The notes: generated by a model from the sequence alone, not told the origin. A stretch of 64,000 nucleotides of DNA from Streptomyces sp. R28 (GCF_041052385.1 NZ_CP163439.1:9041001-9105000), one strand, 5' to 3'. Positions 24,991-33,611 are shown, counted from the stretch's first letter. Numbers and translations are program-made.

Positions 24991-25410
24991 CTACTCGTCG
25001 GGAGCGGCGCGGCTGATCTCGGCCAGTGCCGACTCGGGGTCCTGGGTCTCGGCCAGGTCGCCGAGGCTGACCACGCCGACCGGCAGGCCGTTCTCCACCA
25101 CCGGCAGCCGCCGTACCGCGTGCTCGCGCATCAGTGAGACCGCGACGGACACACGCTCGCCCGGGCCGATCGTCACCGGGTCGCGCGTGCACACCGACCG
25201 GGCGCTCACCGTCAGCGGATCGGCGCCGTCCGCGACCGCCCGCACCGTGATGTCACGGTCGGTGAGCAGGCCCAGGACCTGCTGTCCGTCGGCCACCACC
25301 ACATCGCCGATGTCCTGCGCGCGCATCAGCTGGGCGGCCTCGACGAGTGAGGCGTCAGGACGGACGGCGACCACCCCCGGCGTCATGACGTCCCTCACGA
25401 AATCAGCCAT
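24991..25410 (-). CDS. CBS-domain pair protein
   Basis: A 139-residue protein made of two CBS motifs: VRDVMTPGVVAVRPDASLVE with GLLTDRDITVRAVADG, and PVTIGPGERVSVAVSLMREHAV with VGVVSLGDLAE. CBS pairs bind adenosine nucleotides and act as energy or stress sensors. Single-module proteins like this are abundant in streptomycetes. The ATG at 25410 is preferred over an adjacent GTG because the AGGAGGG site sits seven bases before it. A stress-type promoter candidate is about 66 bases upstream. Confidence 0.87.
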   Translation of the reverse strand: MADFVRDVMTPGVVAVRPDASLVEAAQLMRAQDIGDVVVADGQQVLGLLTDRDITVRAVADGADPLTVSARSVCTRDPVTIGPGERVSVAVSLMREHAVRRLPVVENGLPVGVVSLGDLAETQDPESALAEISRAAPDE

Positions 25411-25475
25411 CACTGGCCCTCCTGCGTTCCCGGCCGGTGCGGGTGCCGCGGCCGCGTCGGTGTGACCCGGCCGCA

Positions 25476-25500
25476 GTACCCGCCGACCGGTCCCCTATGC
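25476..25500 (-). promoter_or_regulatory. candidate SigB/SigF-type promoter for the CBS protein
   Basis: On the minus strand GCAT (complement of 25497-25500), 15 bases, GGGTAC (complement of 25476-25481), a fit to GNNT-N15-GGGTAC. It overlaps the last codons of the upstream DUF2795-like gene and lies 65 bases before the ATG at 25410. Confidence 0.45.
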
Positions 25501-25899
25501 GTTCCGGCGCCCCGTGGACCGCTCGGCCCCGGTCAGGGCCTCGGCCAGTTCCTGGACGTTGGCGTAGCGCGACGAACGCGGCAACCGCTCCAACGGCTCG
25601 ACCAGGGCGTCGGGCGCGTACCCACGGCGCAGCGCGACGATCAGTTCCCGGGGGGTTGCCGGGAAGGCGCTACGGCCCAGAATCCGCGCCAGCTCGAGCC
25701 GGACCGTCGCCAGGGACGCCGTGGCGGGCCCCGGCCATCCCACCGGCCCACTGGCGACCTCGGGGTCGTCGTCGGCCGATGGCTCCGGATCGTGCCACTC
25801 CTCGGTCCGGGTGGGGTGCCCGGACCGCAACAGTCCCTGCAGTTCGTGCTTCATCTCGTCGTCACGGTGAACGCTCAGCCGGTCGCTGCCTCGCTGCAT
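25495..25899 (-). CDS. DUF2795-type small protein
   Basis: A 134-residue protein. After an acidic, proline-rich first half, residues about 70-125 (TVRLELARILGRSAFPATPR, then ALRRGYAPDALVEPLERLP and YANVQELAEAL) form a small helical domain like DUF2795 proteins of actinobacteria. Its role is unknown; members are often stress-induced. The ATG at 25899 has a GGAGG site close before it, and longer readings upstream cross the promoter. It is followed by the CBS gene on the same strand. Confidence 0.72.
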   Translation of the reverse strand: MQRGSDRLSVHRDDEMKHELQGLLRSGHPTRTEEWHDPEPSADDDPEVASGPVGWPGPATASLATVRLELARILGRSAFPATPRELIVALRRGYAPDALVEPLERLPRSSRYANVQELAEALTGAERSTGRRNA

Positions 25900-25932
25900 G
25901 ACTCCCTCCAGATCTTCGGGCGTGCGCACCGC

Positions 25933-25957
25933 GTACCCGTACATCGGGGGCCGACAC
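25933..25957 (-). promoter_or_regulatory. candidate SigB/SigF-type promoter for the DUF2795-like gene
   Basis: On the minus strand GTGT (complement of 25954-25957), 15 bases, GGGTAC (complement of 25933-25938), 33 bases before the ATG at 25899. It fits GNNT-N15-GGGTAC. Confidence 0.45.
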
Positions 25958-26044
25958 AGGGTTTGCACACCGGAAGGGGGGAGACCCGGTCCCTTACCCC
26001 CCACGCACGTCCCACGCACGTCGGTTCCGGAGAAGGACCAGGTC

Positions 26045-26200
26045 ATGGCACTGATCGCTGTGCTACTCCCACTCCTCATGCTCGGCGTGGTGCTGGCGCT
26101 GGGGCGGTACGAGGAGTTGTTGTTGCCGCGAAGGGAGCCGGATCCCTTCGAGCCCGCCACACCCCCGGCTTCCCAGGTGCGCCATCAGACCTTGGGCTGA
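26045..26200 (+). CDS. 51-residue single-span membrane protein
   Basis: MALIAVLLPLLMLGVVLALG forms one hydrophobic span at residues 1-20, followed by RYEELLLPRREPDPFEP and a short polar tail. No family is certain; similar tiny proteins occur in other streptomycetes. It is below the usual length cut-off for gene finding. Its last 16 bases overlap the 3' end of the large convergent conflict-system gene. Confidence 0.5.
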   Translation: MALIAVLLPLLMLGVVLALGRYEELLLPRREPDPFEPATPPASQVRHQTLG

Positions 26201-29200
26201 TCGTCCTCCGCCGTGCGATCCCGCAGGGCGGCCAGGACGGACTCGGTGCGCAGGGTGTCGGGGTGCTCGGCACCGAGGAGTCGTCGCTGTCGCCCGTACG
26301 TGTCCTCGGCCACGACCCGTGCCTCCCGCAGCCGCAGGGTGCCGGTCAGGCGCTTGGCGAGGACGGATGCCGTGCGCAGGGTGTCCGGGTGATCGTCGCC
26401 CAGGGCCCGGCGCCGTCGCCTGTACGTGTCCTTGGTCAGCCTGAGCGCCCTGTCGTACTGCCCGAGACGCGCCAGGCGGTCGGCGAGGTGGGTGGCCGCG
26501 CGGAGGGTGTCGGGGTGATCCTCGCCCAGGAGCCGGCATCGACGCTGGTAGGTGTCCTCGGCCAGGGCTCGCGACTCCTCCAGACTCCCCTCCTCGGCCA
26601 GGACGACGCTGAGGTGGGCGGCGACCCGCAAGGTGTCGGGGTGATCGGGCCCGAGCGAAACCGTCCAGCCCTGGTCGAGCTCCCGCAGGCGGCGCAGGAC
26701 GTTCTCGGTCTCGCCCCGCTCGTAGAGGTACCGGCAGCCCTCGCCCGCCGCGTGACGGACGGCCGAGGTGATGAGGTCGCGAGGGTCGACGGTCAGCAGG
26801 TGAGTCAGCAGAGCGGGCCAGTGCGACCTGGCCGCGGGGTCCGGCACGCCGTTCGGGAAGGCCGAGGCGAGCAGCAGGCCGACGTGACCGGCCGCCCGAC
26901 GGCGGTCCTGAGTGGAGAGATCGTCTCGCAGTACGGCCTTGGTGAGCTGGTGCAGTTGCAGGGTGCCGTCGGACACCCGGGCCAGCCCGACCTCGCTCAC
27001 CTTCTTCAGCAGGCGGTTGCGGGCCCGTGGATCGGCCAGGGCCTGCCCCAGGGGTGACCTGTCGTGCTGCGCGGGGACACAGGCGTGCAGGGGAAAGGGC
27101 TCGGAGGCCGGCAGCAGCGCACAGGCGTCGAGCAGGTCGGCGGCCTCGCGGTCCTGACGGCGCAGGTGCAGGACGCTCTCCCGGATCACGGCGACCACCG
27201 GCGGGGTCCACCCGGGCAGCCCGGCAACTGATCGTGCGAGGCCCGTCAGAAAGGTGTCCACGCTCATCGTCGAGAGCAGGGCGCCGGCCATCTCCAAGGC
27301 CAGCGGGAGGTGGCCCAGGGACTCCGCCAGGCGCACGGCGTTCGTGGCGGACAGCTCCGGCCGACGGCTGCGCAGCAGCGCCACGGACGCGGTGAGGGAC
27401 AGCACGTCGAGGGAGACGGCCGGGATGCTCAGCCGCAGATCCGGATCGCGGGACGTGACCAGGACGTGACCCGGCCCGTCGGGAATGTGGGTCACGACGG
27501 CAGGGTCCCCGGCCGTGTCGAAGACGAGGAGCCAACGGGGCCGCGAACGCAGTTCGGCCGACAGAGCGGGCAGGGCGACTTCGGCAGACGTGCCGGCCCG
27601 GGCGACACCCATGGCCTCGGCCAGCTGGGCCAGTTGTCCGGGAATCCGGTCGAGATCCTCGGCCGCCACCCACCAGACCACGTCGTACTCGCCACTGAAG
27701 CGGTACGCGTACTCGACGGCGAGCCGGCTCTTGCCGACTCCGCCGTGTCCGTGCAGGGCGATGACGGCGACTCGCCCCTCGTGCGCCAGCCGCTTGCGGA
27801 CGTCCGCGAGTTCGCCCTCCCGGCCGGTGAACTCGGAACCGCGCCGACGCAGGTTCCACACCCGCGGCCGCGTCCCGGGCAGCTTGGGTCCGCTGTCCCC
27901 GGCCCGCCGCAGCCGGCCCGGCTCGGCGCCCGGAAGGAACTCCGCCCGATCGCCGAACGGACTGCGCACCGCCCCCAACAGGGTCCGCCGGGCCTCCCAC
28001 TCGTCAAGGTCCGACAGCGTCGTCAGGGGCCGGGCGATCGGAGGGGGGCCGGATGCGTCGAGGAGTATCGGGACCACGTCGCCGCTCAGTGCCAGACGGC
28101 TGAGGCCCTCCGGAAGGAGGGGCCGGTCAGGGCCGGGGTAGTGCTGTGAGAACAAGGCGACCACGCGCGTCCCCGACCACTGGAGCTCGTGCCACAGCCG
28201 GCCGACGAGATCGCGTCCCGGCTCCCGCTGCCACTCGTCCAGTACGACCTCGTAGCCGGCGTCGTGCACATGCCAGGCAGCCCACTCGGCCCACGCGCGG
28301 TCCGCACCCACGTGACTGATCAGGACGCGCGCCGGCGCGCTCCCGCCCCTCGCACCCGGCACCTCGTCCGAGGCGGAAAAAGGATCGTGCCCGAGCCGTG
28401 TCACCCCCGCCGCGGAGGGCGCGGCGAACGCCTCCCCGGTGACGGGCACGGTCGCCCGCTTGCGGCCCACCCCCGTGAGGGCCGCGTCGAAAGCACGCGG
28501 ATGTCCCCAACGGGGCTCCAGATAGGCCGACACCTGATCCCGCACCAGTGCCAGGGCCTGCTGTACGTCACTGTGGTACTGAGCGTTGAGGAGTGCGTCG
28601 CGGACGTCGGGGGTGAACTCGAAGAGGGGCTCCGTGTGTTCGGTGCCGTCGCTCGTGTCCTCGGCCCGGCGCAGCATGCCGCCGAGGAAGACCTCGGCCA
28701 GCTCGCTCCGGGACGAACCCGGCAGCATGGCCTGCTGCACCAGCCGGGCCACGGGCAGCGTGACCGTGGGGAACGCGGACAGCAGTCCCGCGAGGTGCCA
28801 GGACCGTGGCGACGACGACCGGCGGAACCGCAGGATCGCCTCGTCCGCGCCGGGCGGTGCGGGCGGTGGGAGCGGTGCGGCAGAGCGGGGCGGTGAGCCC
28901 GCGCCGAGCCGTCCGCGCGTCGCGTGCTGTGGCAGCAGCAGCGCCGCCGTCGGTGTCCAGCGGCCGTTGCCCGCCGTCATCTGGGCCCAGCCCCGCAGCG
29001 GCCCGGGCTCCAGTTCGACCACGGGAACGGCCAGCGCAGGTCGTCGACGTGGGACGAAGCGGCGGGGCAGCGTGAGTCCCCACCGCGTGTTCGGCGCCCC
29101 CGGCTGCGGAATGCGCAGCGACACCGGCGTCGGGCTTGCGCCTCCTCGGTTCCACAGCGACGTGGGCAGGAGATGCATGACGCTGACGTGGGAGCGGCGC

Positions 29201-29985
29201 GCCCAGTCGAGCAGCAGACGCTCCGCCGTCGCGTCGTGCCAGATGGAACCGACCGTGTCGCTGAGGACGACGATGAGCTGGTTCCCGGTCGGGTCGAGGA
29301 TCTCGCGGTGATGCCGGGCCGGGCGTCCCACCGACGGGTGCGGGCGCACCTCGACCCCGGAGCCGTCGGGGGCGGGGGAGAGGTTCCAGCGGCGGATGTC
29401 GCGGAACGCGCCGAGCCGTGCCAGGCCCTGGTGCAGTTCCCGGACCTCGTGGTGCCACAGGGCCATCGAGGGGCTGGTGTCGACGACCAGGGTGAGGCCG
29501 AGCCGGCGAGCAGGTTCGGGGCGCAGAACCGGGACCATGATGTCCTCGTCCACGAGCCGCGTGACCGTCGCCTCCTCGTCCAGTTCGAACGCGGTGCGGG
29601 ACGGCACCTTGCGGGTGAGCGCCCTCAGCGCCCTGGTCAGCGCCAGGCCGTGCGGCAGCGCGGCCTCCGCCGGGACGTGCACGGGAGCGGCCAGGCGGTC
29701 GGCGGGGGCGGGACGGTGCGTGCCGCGGATGTGCAGCGAGGACGGTCGGCCCGCGCCGGGTCCGGCAGTGCTCTCGGGAGGTTCCTGAGGCCGCGGTGTC
29801 CGATCCTCCATGGGTTCCGGCGGCTGGGCGGACGACGCGTGCGCCGTCGGGCCGGGCGCGTCCCCCGCGTCGGGCGGCTCGCCCCCGACGAGGTGCTGGG
29901 CGAGCCACAGGATGTCCGCCAGCTCCTCCGGGCCGGGGTCCTCGACCCCGCCCTCCCGCAGGAGATCCAGGAGGTGGGTGATCAC
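26185..29985 (-). CDS. vWA-like (SAV_2336-type) / TIR / NB-ARC / TPR protein
   Basis: A 1266-residue multidomain protein, the last gene of the putative conflict operon. Residues 1-30 end in ADILWLA, the start seen in SAV_2336-type proteins. Residues about 160-360 look like a von Willebrand A domain (LTLVVDTSPSM at 164-174, with a D-x-S-x-S metal site). Residues about 551-665 are a TIR-type domain (RVLISHVGADRAWAEWAAWH). Residues about 715-1020 are an NB-ARC STAND NTPase: GHGGVGKS at 746-753, WLLVFDTA at 818-825, VLVTSRDPD and GHLPLALEMAG. Residues 1111-1246 hold four HPDTLR TPR units exactly 42 residues apart. The GTG at 29985 overlaps the MoxR stop. The layout also resembles the TPR protein of FxSxx-COOH RiPP loci, but no precursor or radical-SAM gene is nearby. 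Confidence 0.82.
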   Translation of the reverse strand: MITHLLDLLREGGVEDPGPEELADILWLAQHLVGGEPPDAGDAPGPTAHASSAQPPEPMEDRTPRPQEPPESTAGPGAGRPSSLHIRGTHRPAPADRLAAPVHVPAEAALPHGLALTRALRALTRKVPSRTAFELDEEATVTRLVDEDIMVPVLRPEPARRLGLTLVVDTSPSMALWHHEVRELHQGLARLGAFRDIRRWNLSPAPDGSGVEVRPHPSVGRPARHHREILDPTGNQLIVVLSDTVGSIWHDATAERLLLDWARRSHVSVMHLLPTSLWNRGGASPTPVSLRIPQPGAPNTRWGLTLPRRFVPRRRPALAVPVVELEPGPLRGWAQMTAGNGRWTPTAALLLPQHATRGRLGAGSPPRSAAPLPPPAPPGADEAILRFRRSSSPRSWHLAGLLSAFPTVTLPVARLVQQAMLPGSSRSELAEVFLGGMLRRAEDTSDGTEHTEPLFEFTPDVRDALLNAQYHSDVQQALALVRDQVSAYLEPRWGHPRAFDAALTGVGRKRATVPVTGEAFAAPSAAGVTRLGHDPFSASDEVPGARGGSAPARVLISHVGADRAWAEWAAWHVHDAGYEVVLDEWQREPGRDLVGRLWHELQWSGTRVVALFSQHYPGPDRPLLPEGLSRLALSGDVVPILLDASGPPPIARPLTTLSDLDEWEARRTLLGAVRSPFGDRAEFLPGAEPGRLRRAGDSGPKLPGTRPRVWNLRRRGSEFTGREGELADVRKRLAHEGRVAVIALHGHGGVGKSRLAVEYAYRFSGEYDVVWWVAAEDLDRIPGQLAQLAEAMGVARAGTSAEVALPALSAELRSRPRWLLVFDTAGDPAVVTHIPDGPGHVLVTSRDPDLRLSIPAVSLDVLSLTASVALLRSRRPELSATNAVRLAESLGHLPLALEMAGALLSTMSVDTFLTGLARSVAGLPGWTPPVVAVIRESVLHLRRQDREAADLLDACALLPASEPFPLHACVPAQHDRSPLGQALADPRARNRLLKKVSEVGLARVSDGTLQLHQLTKAVLRDDLSTQDRRRAAGHVGLLLASAFPNGVPDPAARSHWPALLTHLLTVDPRDLITSAVRHAAGEGCRYLYERGETENVLRRLRELDQGWTVSLGPDHPDTLRVAAHLSVVLAEEGSLEESRALAEDTYQRRCRLLGEDHPDTLRAATHLADRLARLGQYDRALRLTKDTYRRRRRALGDDHPDTLRTASVLAKRLTGTLRLREARVVAEDTYGRQRRLLGAEHPDTLRTESVLAALRDRTAEDDQPKV

Positions 29986-31058
29986 GTCGCGTCCGGCCCG
30001 CTCAGCGGTTGCAGTGTCGCCTGCGCCAGCTCCCGGATCTCCTCCGGCGCCGTCCACGCGCCCGCCAGGCGTAGCTGCACGGCGTTGAGCAGCTGGTCCG
30101 TGCCCAGTTCGCCGCGTTCGCGTAGCTGCAGGTACGTACTGATCAGACCGTCGGGGCCGGTGGCCGCCGCCGCGGCGGCGACTCCGATGCGCTGCTCGAT
30201 GATGCGCAGCAGCTTGTCCTTCCCCGGCCGGTCGATGGTCAGCCTGATGCAGCGGCGCAGGAAGGCCGGCGGGAACTCCCGTTCCCCGTTGCTGGTGAGG
30301 ACGACCACCGGGAAGGCCCGGCACTGCACCCGGCCCGCGGTGATCCGGGCCCGTACGTCGGGATCTTCGGTGCCCACGGTCACCGTCCGCTGATGATCGG
30401 CGAGGCGGGTCAGCTCCGGGATGTCGAAACGCCCTTCGTCCAGGACGGTGAGCAGGTCGCCGGGCAGATCGATGTCGCACTTGTCGATCTCGTCGACGAG
30501 CAGGACGCGAGGGCGCTCGGCAGGCAGGAACGCGGTGCCCAGAGGGCCCAGCTGAAGGTACCGGCCGATGCCGTCCGTCCGCTGCACGTCCTCCACCGCC
30601 GGGCGCTGCTCCTCTTCCGGGTGCTGCTTGCCCGAGGTCTCCCGCATGCGGGTGAGGTTGGCGTCCTCCAGACGCCGCAGCGCGTCGTAGCGGTAGAGGC
30701 CGTCGCGGAGCGAGGACCGGCTGGTGATGGGCCACCGCAGCACCGGGCCGAGGCCCAGGTCCTCGGCGATGCTGTACGCCAACGTCGACTTCCCCACCCC
30801 CGGGACTCCCGTGACCAGCAGCGGGCGCCGCAGCAGCAGGGCCGTGTTGACGAGGTCGATCTCGGCGTCGTCGGCGAGGTAGCCCGCCCCGCGCTCGCGG
30901 TCCGCCGCGTACTGGTCGTCGTCGAGCGAGGGCACGGTGTGGTCCGGGTCGACCTCGCCCTCGAACACCCGCCAGGGCGGCTGGTGTTCGGCGAGCCGTG
31001 CGAGGCGTCGATCGGTCGGCACAGCCGGGTCGCCCTTGTAGATCCACCAGTCCTTCAC
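29982..31058 (-). CDS. MoxR-type AAA+ ATPase of the putative ternary conflict system
   Basis: A 358-residue AAA+ ATPase. Residues about 65-90 carry LLVTGVPGVGKSTLAYSIAE (Walker A), RVLLVDEIDKCDIDLPGDLL is Walker B, VVVLTSNGEREFPPAFLRRC supplies sensor 1 and the arginine-finger region, and a helical C-terminus follows. The first 55 residues are a specific start (MKDWWIYKGDP). MoxR ATPases remodel partner proteins with vWA domains. Here the vWA-bearing partner follows directly with a GTGA overlap, and the SEFIR-VMAP gene lies 42 bases upstream on the same strand. Confidence 0.88.
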   Translation of the reverse strand: MKDWWIYKGDPAVPTDRRLARLAEHQPPWRVFEGEVDPDHTVPSLDDDQYAADRERGAGYLADDAEIDLVNTALLLRRPLLVTGVPGVGKSTLAYSIAEDLGLGPVLRWPITSRSSLRDGLYRYDALRRLEDANLTRMRETSGKQHPEEEQRPAVEDVQRTDGIGRYLQLGPLGTAFLPAERPRVLLVDEIDKCDIDLPGDLLTVLDEGRFDIPELTRLADHQRTVTVGTEDPDVRARITAGRVQCRAFPVVVLTSNGEREFPPAFLRRCIRLTIDRPGKDKLLRIIEQRIGVAAAAAATGPDGLISTYLQLRERGELGTDQLLNAVQLRLAGAWTAPEEIRELAQATLQPLSGPDAT

Positions 31059-31100
31059 GGCACCTCCGGTCGGTCTCCGGCAGCGTGCCGGACGGTCGTG

Positions 31101-32921
31101 TCAGGCGATCAGGTTCGCATCGCTCAGCGGGTCCGCGGCCGGCGAGTGATACGGGTCGTCCCAGAGCAGGACCACGCTCGATCGGGCCGCTTCGGGCAGG
31201 TGCGTGCTTCTGCGCAACTGGGCCACCGTCTCGGGCAGGTCGGCCACGTCGGCCACCTTGTCCAGTGCCAGGAGTGTGTTCAACGGCGGCACGGTGGGGT
31301 CACCGCGGTGGCCGTCGCGCTGCCAGACGACGATGGGCATTCCGACGTCCAGCGCCGCGTAGACGCCCTCCTGGGCCGGGGACATCGACACCGCGACGCA
31401 GGCCAGGCGGTCGTTCTTGCGCCACGCGCCGATGTGCTCGTTCAGGCACGCGATGTCCTCGTCCGCCACCCACGCCGTCGGCCGTTCGTCGTGTCGGCTG
31501 CGCTCGGTCAGCCAGTCCCATCGGCGGGCCCACAGCTGCGGCAGGTCGAACTCCCAGCGCTGGTCCGGGCAGCGGACCACGACCTCGTAGAGCTTGCCGA
31601 TCGGGCACGGCCCACTGCGCAGTCGCAGTGGCCACTGTTCGAACGTCTCCTCCAACAGGCCGTCGAAGACGGCGAACTCGATGCGCTCCAGCTTGGAACC
31701 GAGCCCCTGCTCGCCGTCGGCGAGCGCTCCGGCCAGGTTGCGCATGGACTCCTGAAGGAGGTCGCGTGCCCCGTCCATGTCCACGGCGAGCGACCCCGAT
31801 TCCTCCGGCGGCTGAAGGCGCCGGGGCTGTCTCCCGTCCGTCGTGCGCAGCCATATCTCCGCGTAGAACCGGTCCTGCCGCTGCGGATGTTCGGTCAGCC
31901 GTACGGTTAGCGTCGCCTCGCCCCGCTTGATGCCCGGGGCGTCGGGCAGCATCGGCAGCGCCCGACTGTCCAGGAACCGGTCCACCCACGAGGCCAGCGC
32001 ACGAGCGCGCCCCAGATCGGCGGGGCTCTCCCCGGCGGCGTACCCGGCTGCCAGGGCGTGTGCGAAGGTGACCGGCTTCGGCACCGTGCCCGGCGTGTGG
32101 CGGCGCTCGCCGAGATCCTCGGCCCATGCGTACAGGTCACCGTCGGGCGTCCCGAACGGCGCGGCGGCCCGTCCCGGACTGCCGGTCGCCCCGAAGGACC
32201 AGTGGTACGCCTGCCCGGCCCAACTCTCCGGCCGCACCCCGCCGAGGAGCTGGGCCAACTGCCGCCAGGCGGCCTCGTCCAACCCGCCGGGACACCCGTC
32301 CAGGTCGCGTACGACAGGCTCCGCCGCCCCGCTCGTGGCGTCGACGACCCGGGGCTGACCGGAGGCGGGAACGAGCGGCGGGCGGATGCCGAACGCGGGG
32401 ATCGGCCCGAGGGCCGGCTCGACTCGGTACGGCTGGTGCCACATGTACCGGACGAGTTCCTCGATGCCCGCCGCGTCCAGCGAGGGCACCTTGAAGTGGC
32501 TCACCTGTTCCGCGACGAGGAACGCCGGCAGCTCCTGCTCACGGCGTCCGGGCAGGAGGATCAGGAGGATCTTCTCGAACCACGTCTCGGAGTCGTTGTA
32601 GACCCGATTCCTCAGCAGACGGGATTCCCAGCCGACCCCACGCCCCACACCGTCCCGCTCCCCGCGCTCGGCGCGCAGCTTGTACTGGGGCGAGGCGATG
32701 ACGAGGGTGTAGTCGGCGTCCGCACACTGTCGCTCCATCCAGCGCGCCCAGTCCTGGGGCGTCCCGGCCGCGTACAGGTCGAGTCTCGCGTCCAACCCGC
32801 CCCTTTTGCGCAGGAGTTCGTAGAGCGTCTCCACCTGTTCGATGTGGGCTTCGTCGTCATGGGCGTACGAGATGAACACCCGCGGCCGCTGCCGCTCCGC
32901 CGCGTTCCCCCCGTGCCCCAT
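31101..32921 (-). CDS. SEFIR-domain protein with vWA-MoxR-associated (VMAP) C-terminal domain
   Basis: A 606-residue protein and the first gene of the operon. Residues about 13-165 are a SEFIR domain of the TIR superfamily: RPRVFISYAHDDEAH, LDARLDLY, DWARWMERQCADADYTLVIA and SPQYK. The middle is glycine- and tryptophan-rich with AYHWSFG. Residues about 345-606 fit the VMAP C-terminal domain: LERIEFAVFDGLLEETFEQW, LYEVVVRC, RRWDWL and VYAALDVGMPIVVWQRDG. In such systems VMAP proteins link an effector domain to a MoxR/vWA switch. The ATG at 32921 is preferred over a GTG eight codons upstream because GGAAGGGGG lies at good distance. A TIR-family domain is also on the third gene. Confidence 0.83.
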   Translation of the reverse strand: MGHGGNAAERQRPRVFISYAHDDEAHIEQVETLYELLRKRGGLDARLDLYAAGTPQDWARWMERQCADADYTLVIASPQYKLRAERGERDGVGRGVGWESRLLRNRVYNDSETWFEKILLILLPGRREQELPAFLVAEQVSHFKVPSLDAAGIEELVRYMWHQPYRVEPALGPIPAFGIRPPLVPASGQPRVVDATSGAAEPVVRDLDGCPGGLDEAAWRQLAQLLGGVRPESWAGQAYHWSFGATGSPGRAAAPFGTPDGDLYAWAEDLGERRHTPGTVPKPVTFAHALAAGYAAGESPADLGRARALASWVDRFLDSRALPMLPDAPGIKRGEATLTVRLTEHPQRQDRFYAEIWLRTTDGRQPRRLQPPEESGSLAVDMDGARDLLQESMRNLAGALADGEQGLGSKLERIEFAVFDGLLEETFEQWPLRLRSGPCPIGKLYEVVVRCPDQRWEFDLPQLWARRWDWLTERSRHDERPTAWVADEDIACLNEHIGAWRKNDRLACVAVSMSPAQEGVYAALDVGMPIVVWQRDGHRGDPTVPPLNTLLALDKVADVADLPETVAQLRRSTHLPEAARSSVVLLWDDPYHSPAADPLSDANLIA

Positions 32922-33026
32922 CCTCCGAGCCCCCTTCCGCCGCACAGGAGCTCAGGGTAGTCGGGCGAGCCGGTTCTGTAGGGCGATTGAAAAGAGTTCA
33001 GTGGCAGCTCACGGGGCATCGCCGGC

Positions 33027-33611
33027 TCACGGGCCGTCGCCGACCTCTTGCTGCGGGATGCCCCCCATCCTCAGATGCCAGCGACCGGCCCGACCGGTGA
33101 ACTCAACGGCGGCCGTCGGAGGGACGTCGACGCGCCAGAAGGACTGAAGCGGGGCAGCCAGCACGGAGAGCACCGCGGCTCGGACCACGGCCTGCTCGGC
33201 CACCGCGTGAACTCGGCCCGCGTCATCCGCGAGCGCGTCCATCCAGGCAGTCACCCGGCGGCACAGGTCACTCACCGACTCACCGCCGTGCGGGGCCGCC
33301 TCCGGGTCCGTCATCCAGGCCATGAACGCCGCGGGGTCCTCGGCCGCCAACTCCTCGGGCGTCCGTCCCTGCCAGCAGCCCAGGTCGAGATCCCGCAGCG
33401 CCGGCTCCACGGCGACCTCGCCCCAGCCCAGGGCGAGTGCGGTCTGTCGGCAGCGCTGCGACGGCGCGACATACGGTGTGCCTGTCGTCCGCAGCGATCC
33501 GGCGGCCGTACCTACCTGCCGCAGCGACCGCTCGTCGAGTGGGACGTCCCCGAAGCGCACCTCGCGCCCCACCGGCGCGGCGGCGCACACCAGCGTGAGC
33601 CGGACGGTCAT
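33027..33611 (-). CDS. histidine phosphatase-fold protein lacking catalytic histidines
   Basis: A 194-residue protein of the histidine phosphatase fold, divergent from the cobalamin riboswitch. SQRCRQTALALGWG, DLDLGCWQGRTPEEL and APHGGESVSDLCRRV match CobC/phosphoglycerate-mutase-like proteins. However, the RHG motif at the start is replaced by LVCAAAP, and the late VxH is replaced by VAEQAVVR, so both catalytic histidines are absent. It is probably not a phosphatase. The location next to cbtAB suggests a link to cobalamin or cobalt. The ATG at 33611 is chosen for its GGAAGGGG site; a longer reading adds six residues. Confidence 0.72.
   Translation of the reverse strand: MTVRLTLVCAAAPVGREVRFGDVPLDERSLRQVGTAAGSLRTTGTPYVAPSQRCRQTALALGWGEVAVEPALRDLDLGCWQGRTPEELAAEDPAAFMAWMTDPEAAPHGGESVSDLCRRVTAWMDALADDAGRVHAVAEQAVVRAAVLSVLAAPLQSFWRVDVPPTAAVEFTGRAGRWHLRMGGIPQQEVGDGP

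Noticed and set aside
26185..31047. A 1620-codon reading frame longer than the annotated vWA-TIR-NB-ARC-TPR gene
   Set aside because: Beyond 29985 it runs through the MoxR gene in another frame and has no domain similarity. The GTG at 29985 overlaps the MoxR stop as expected.
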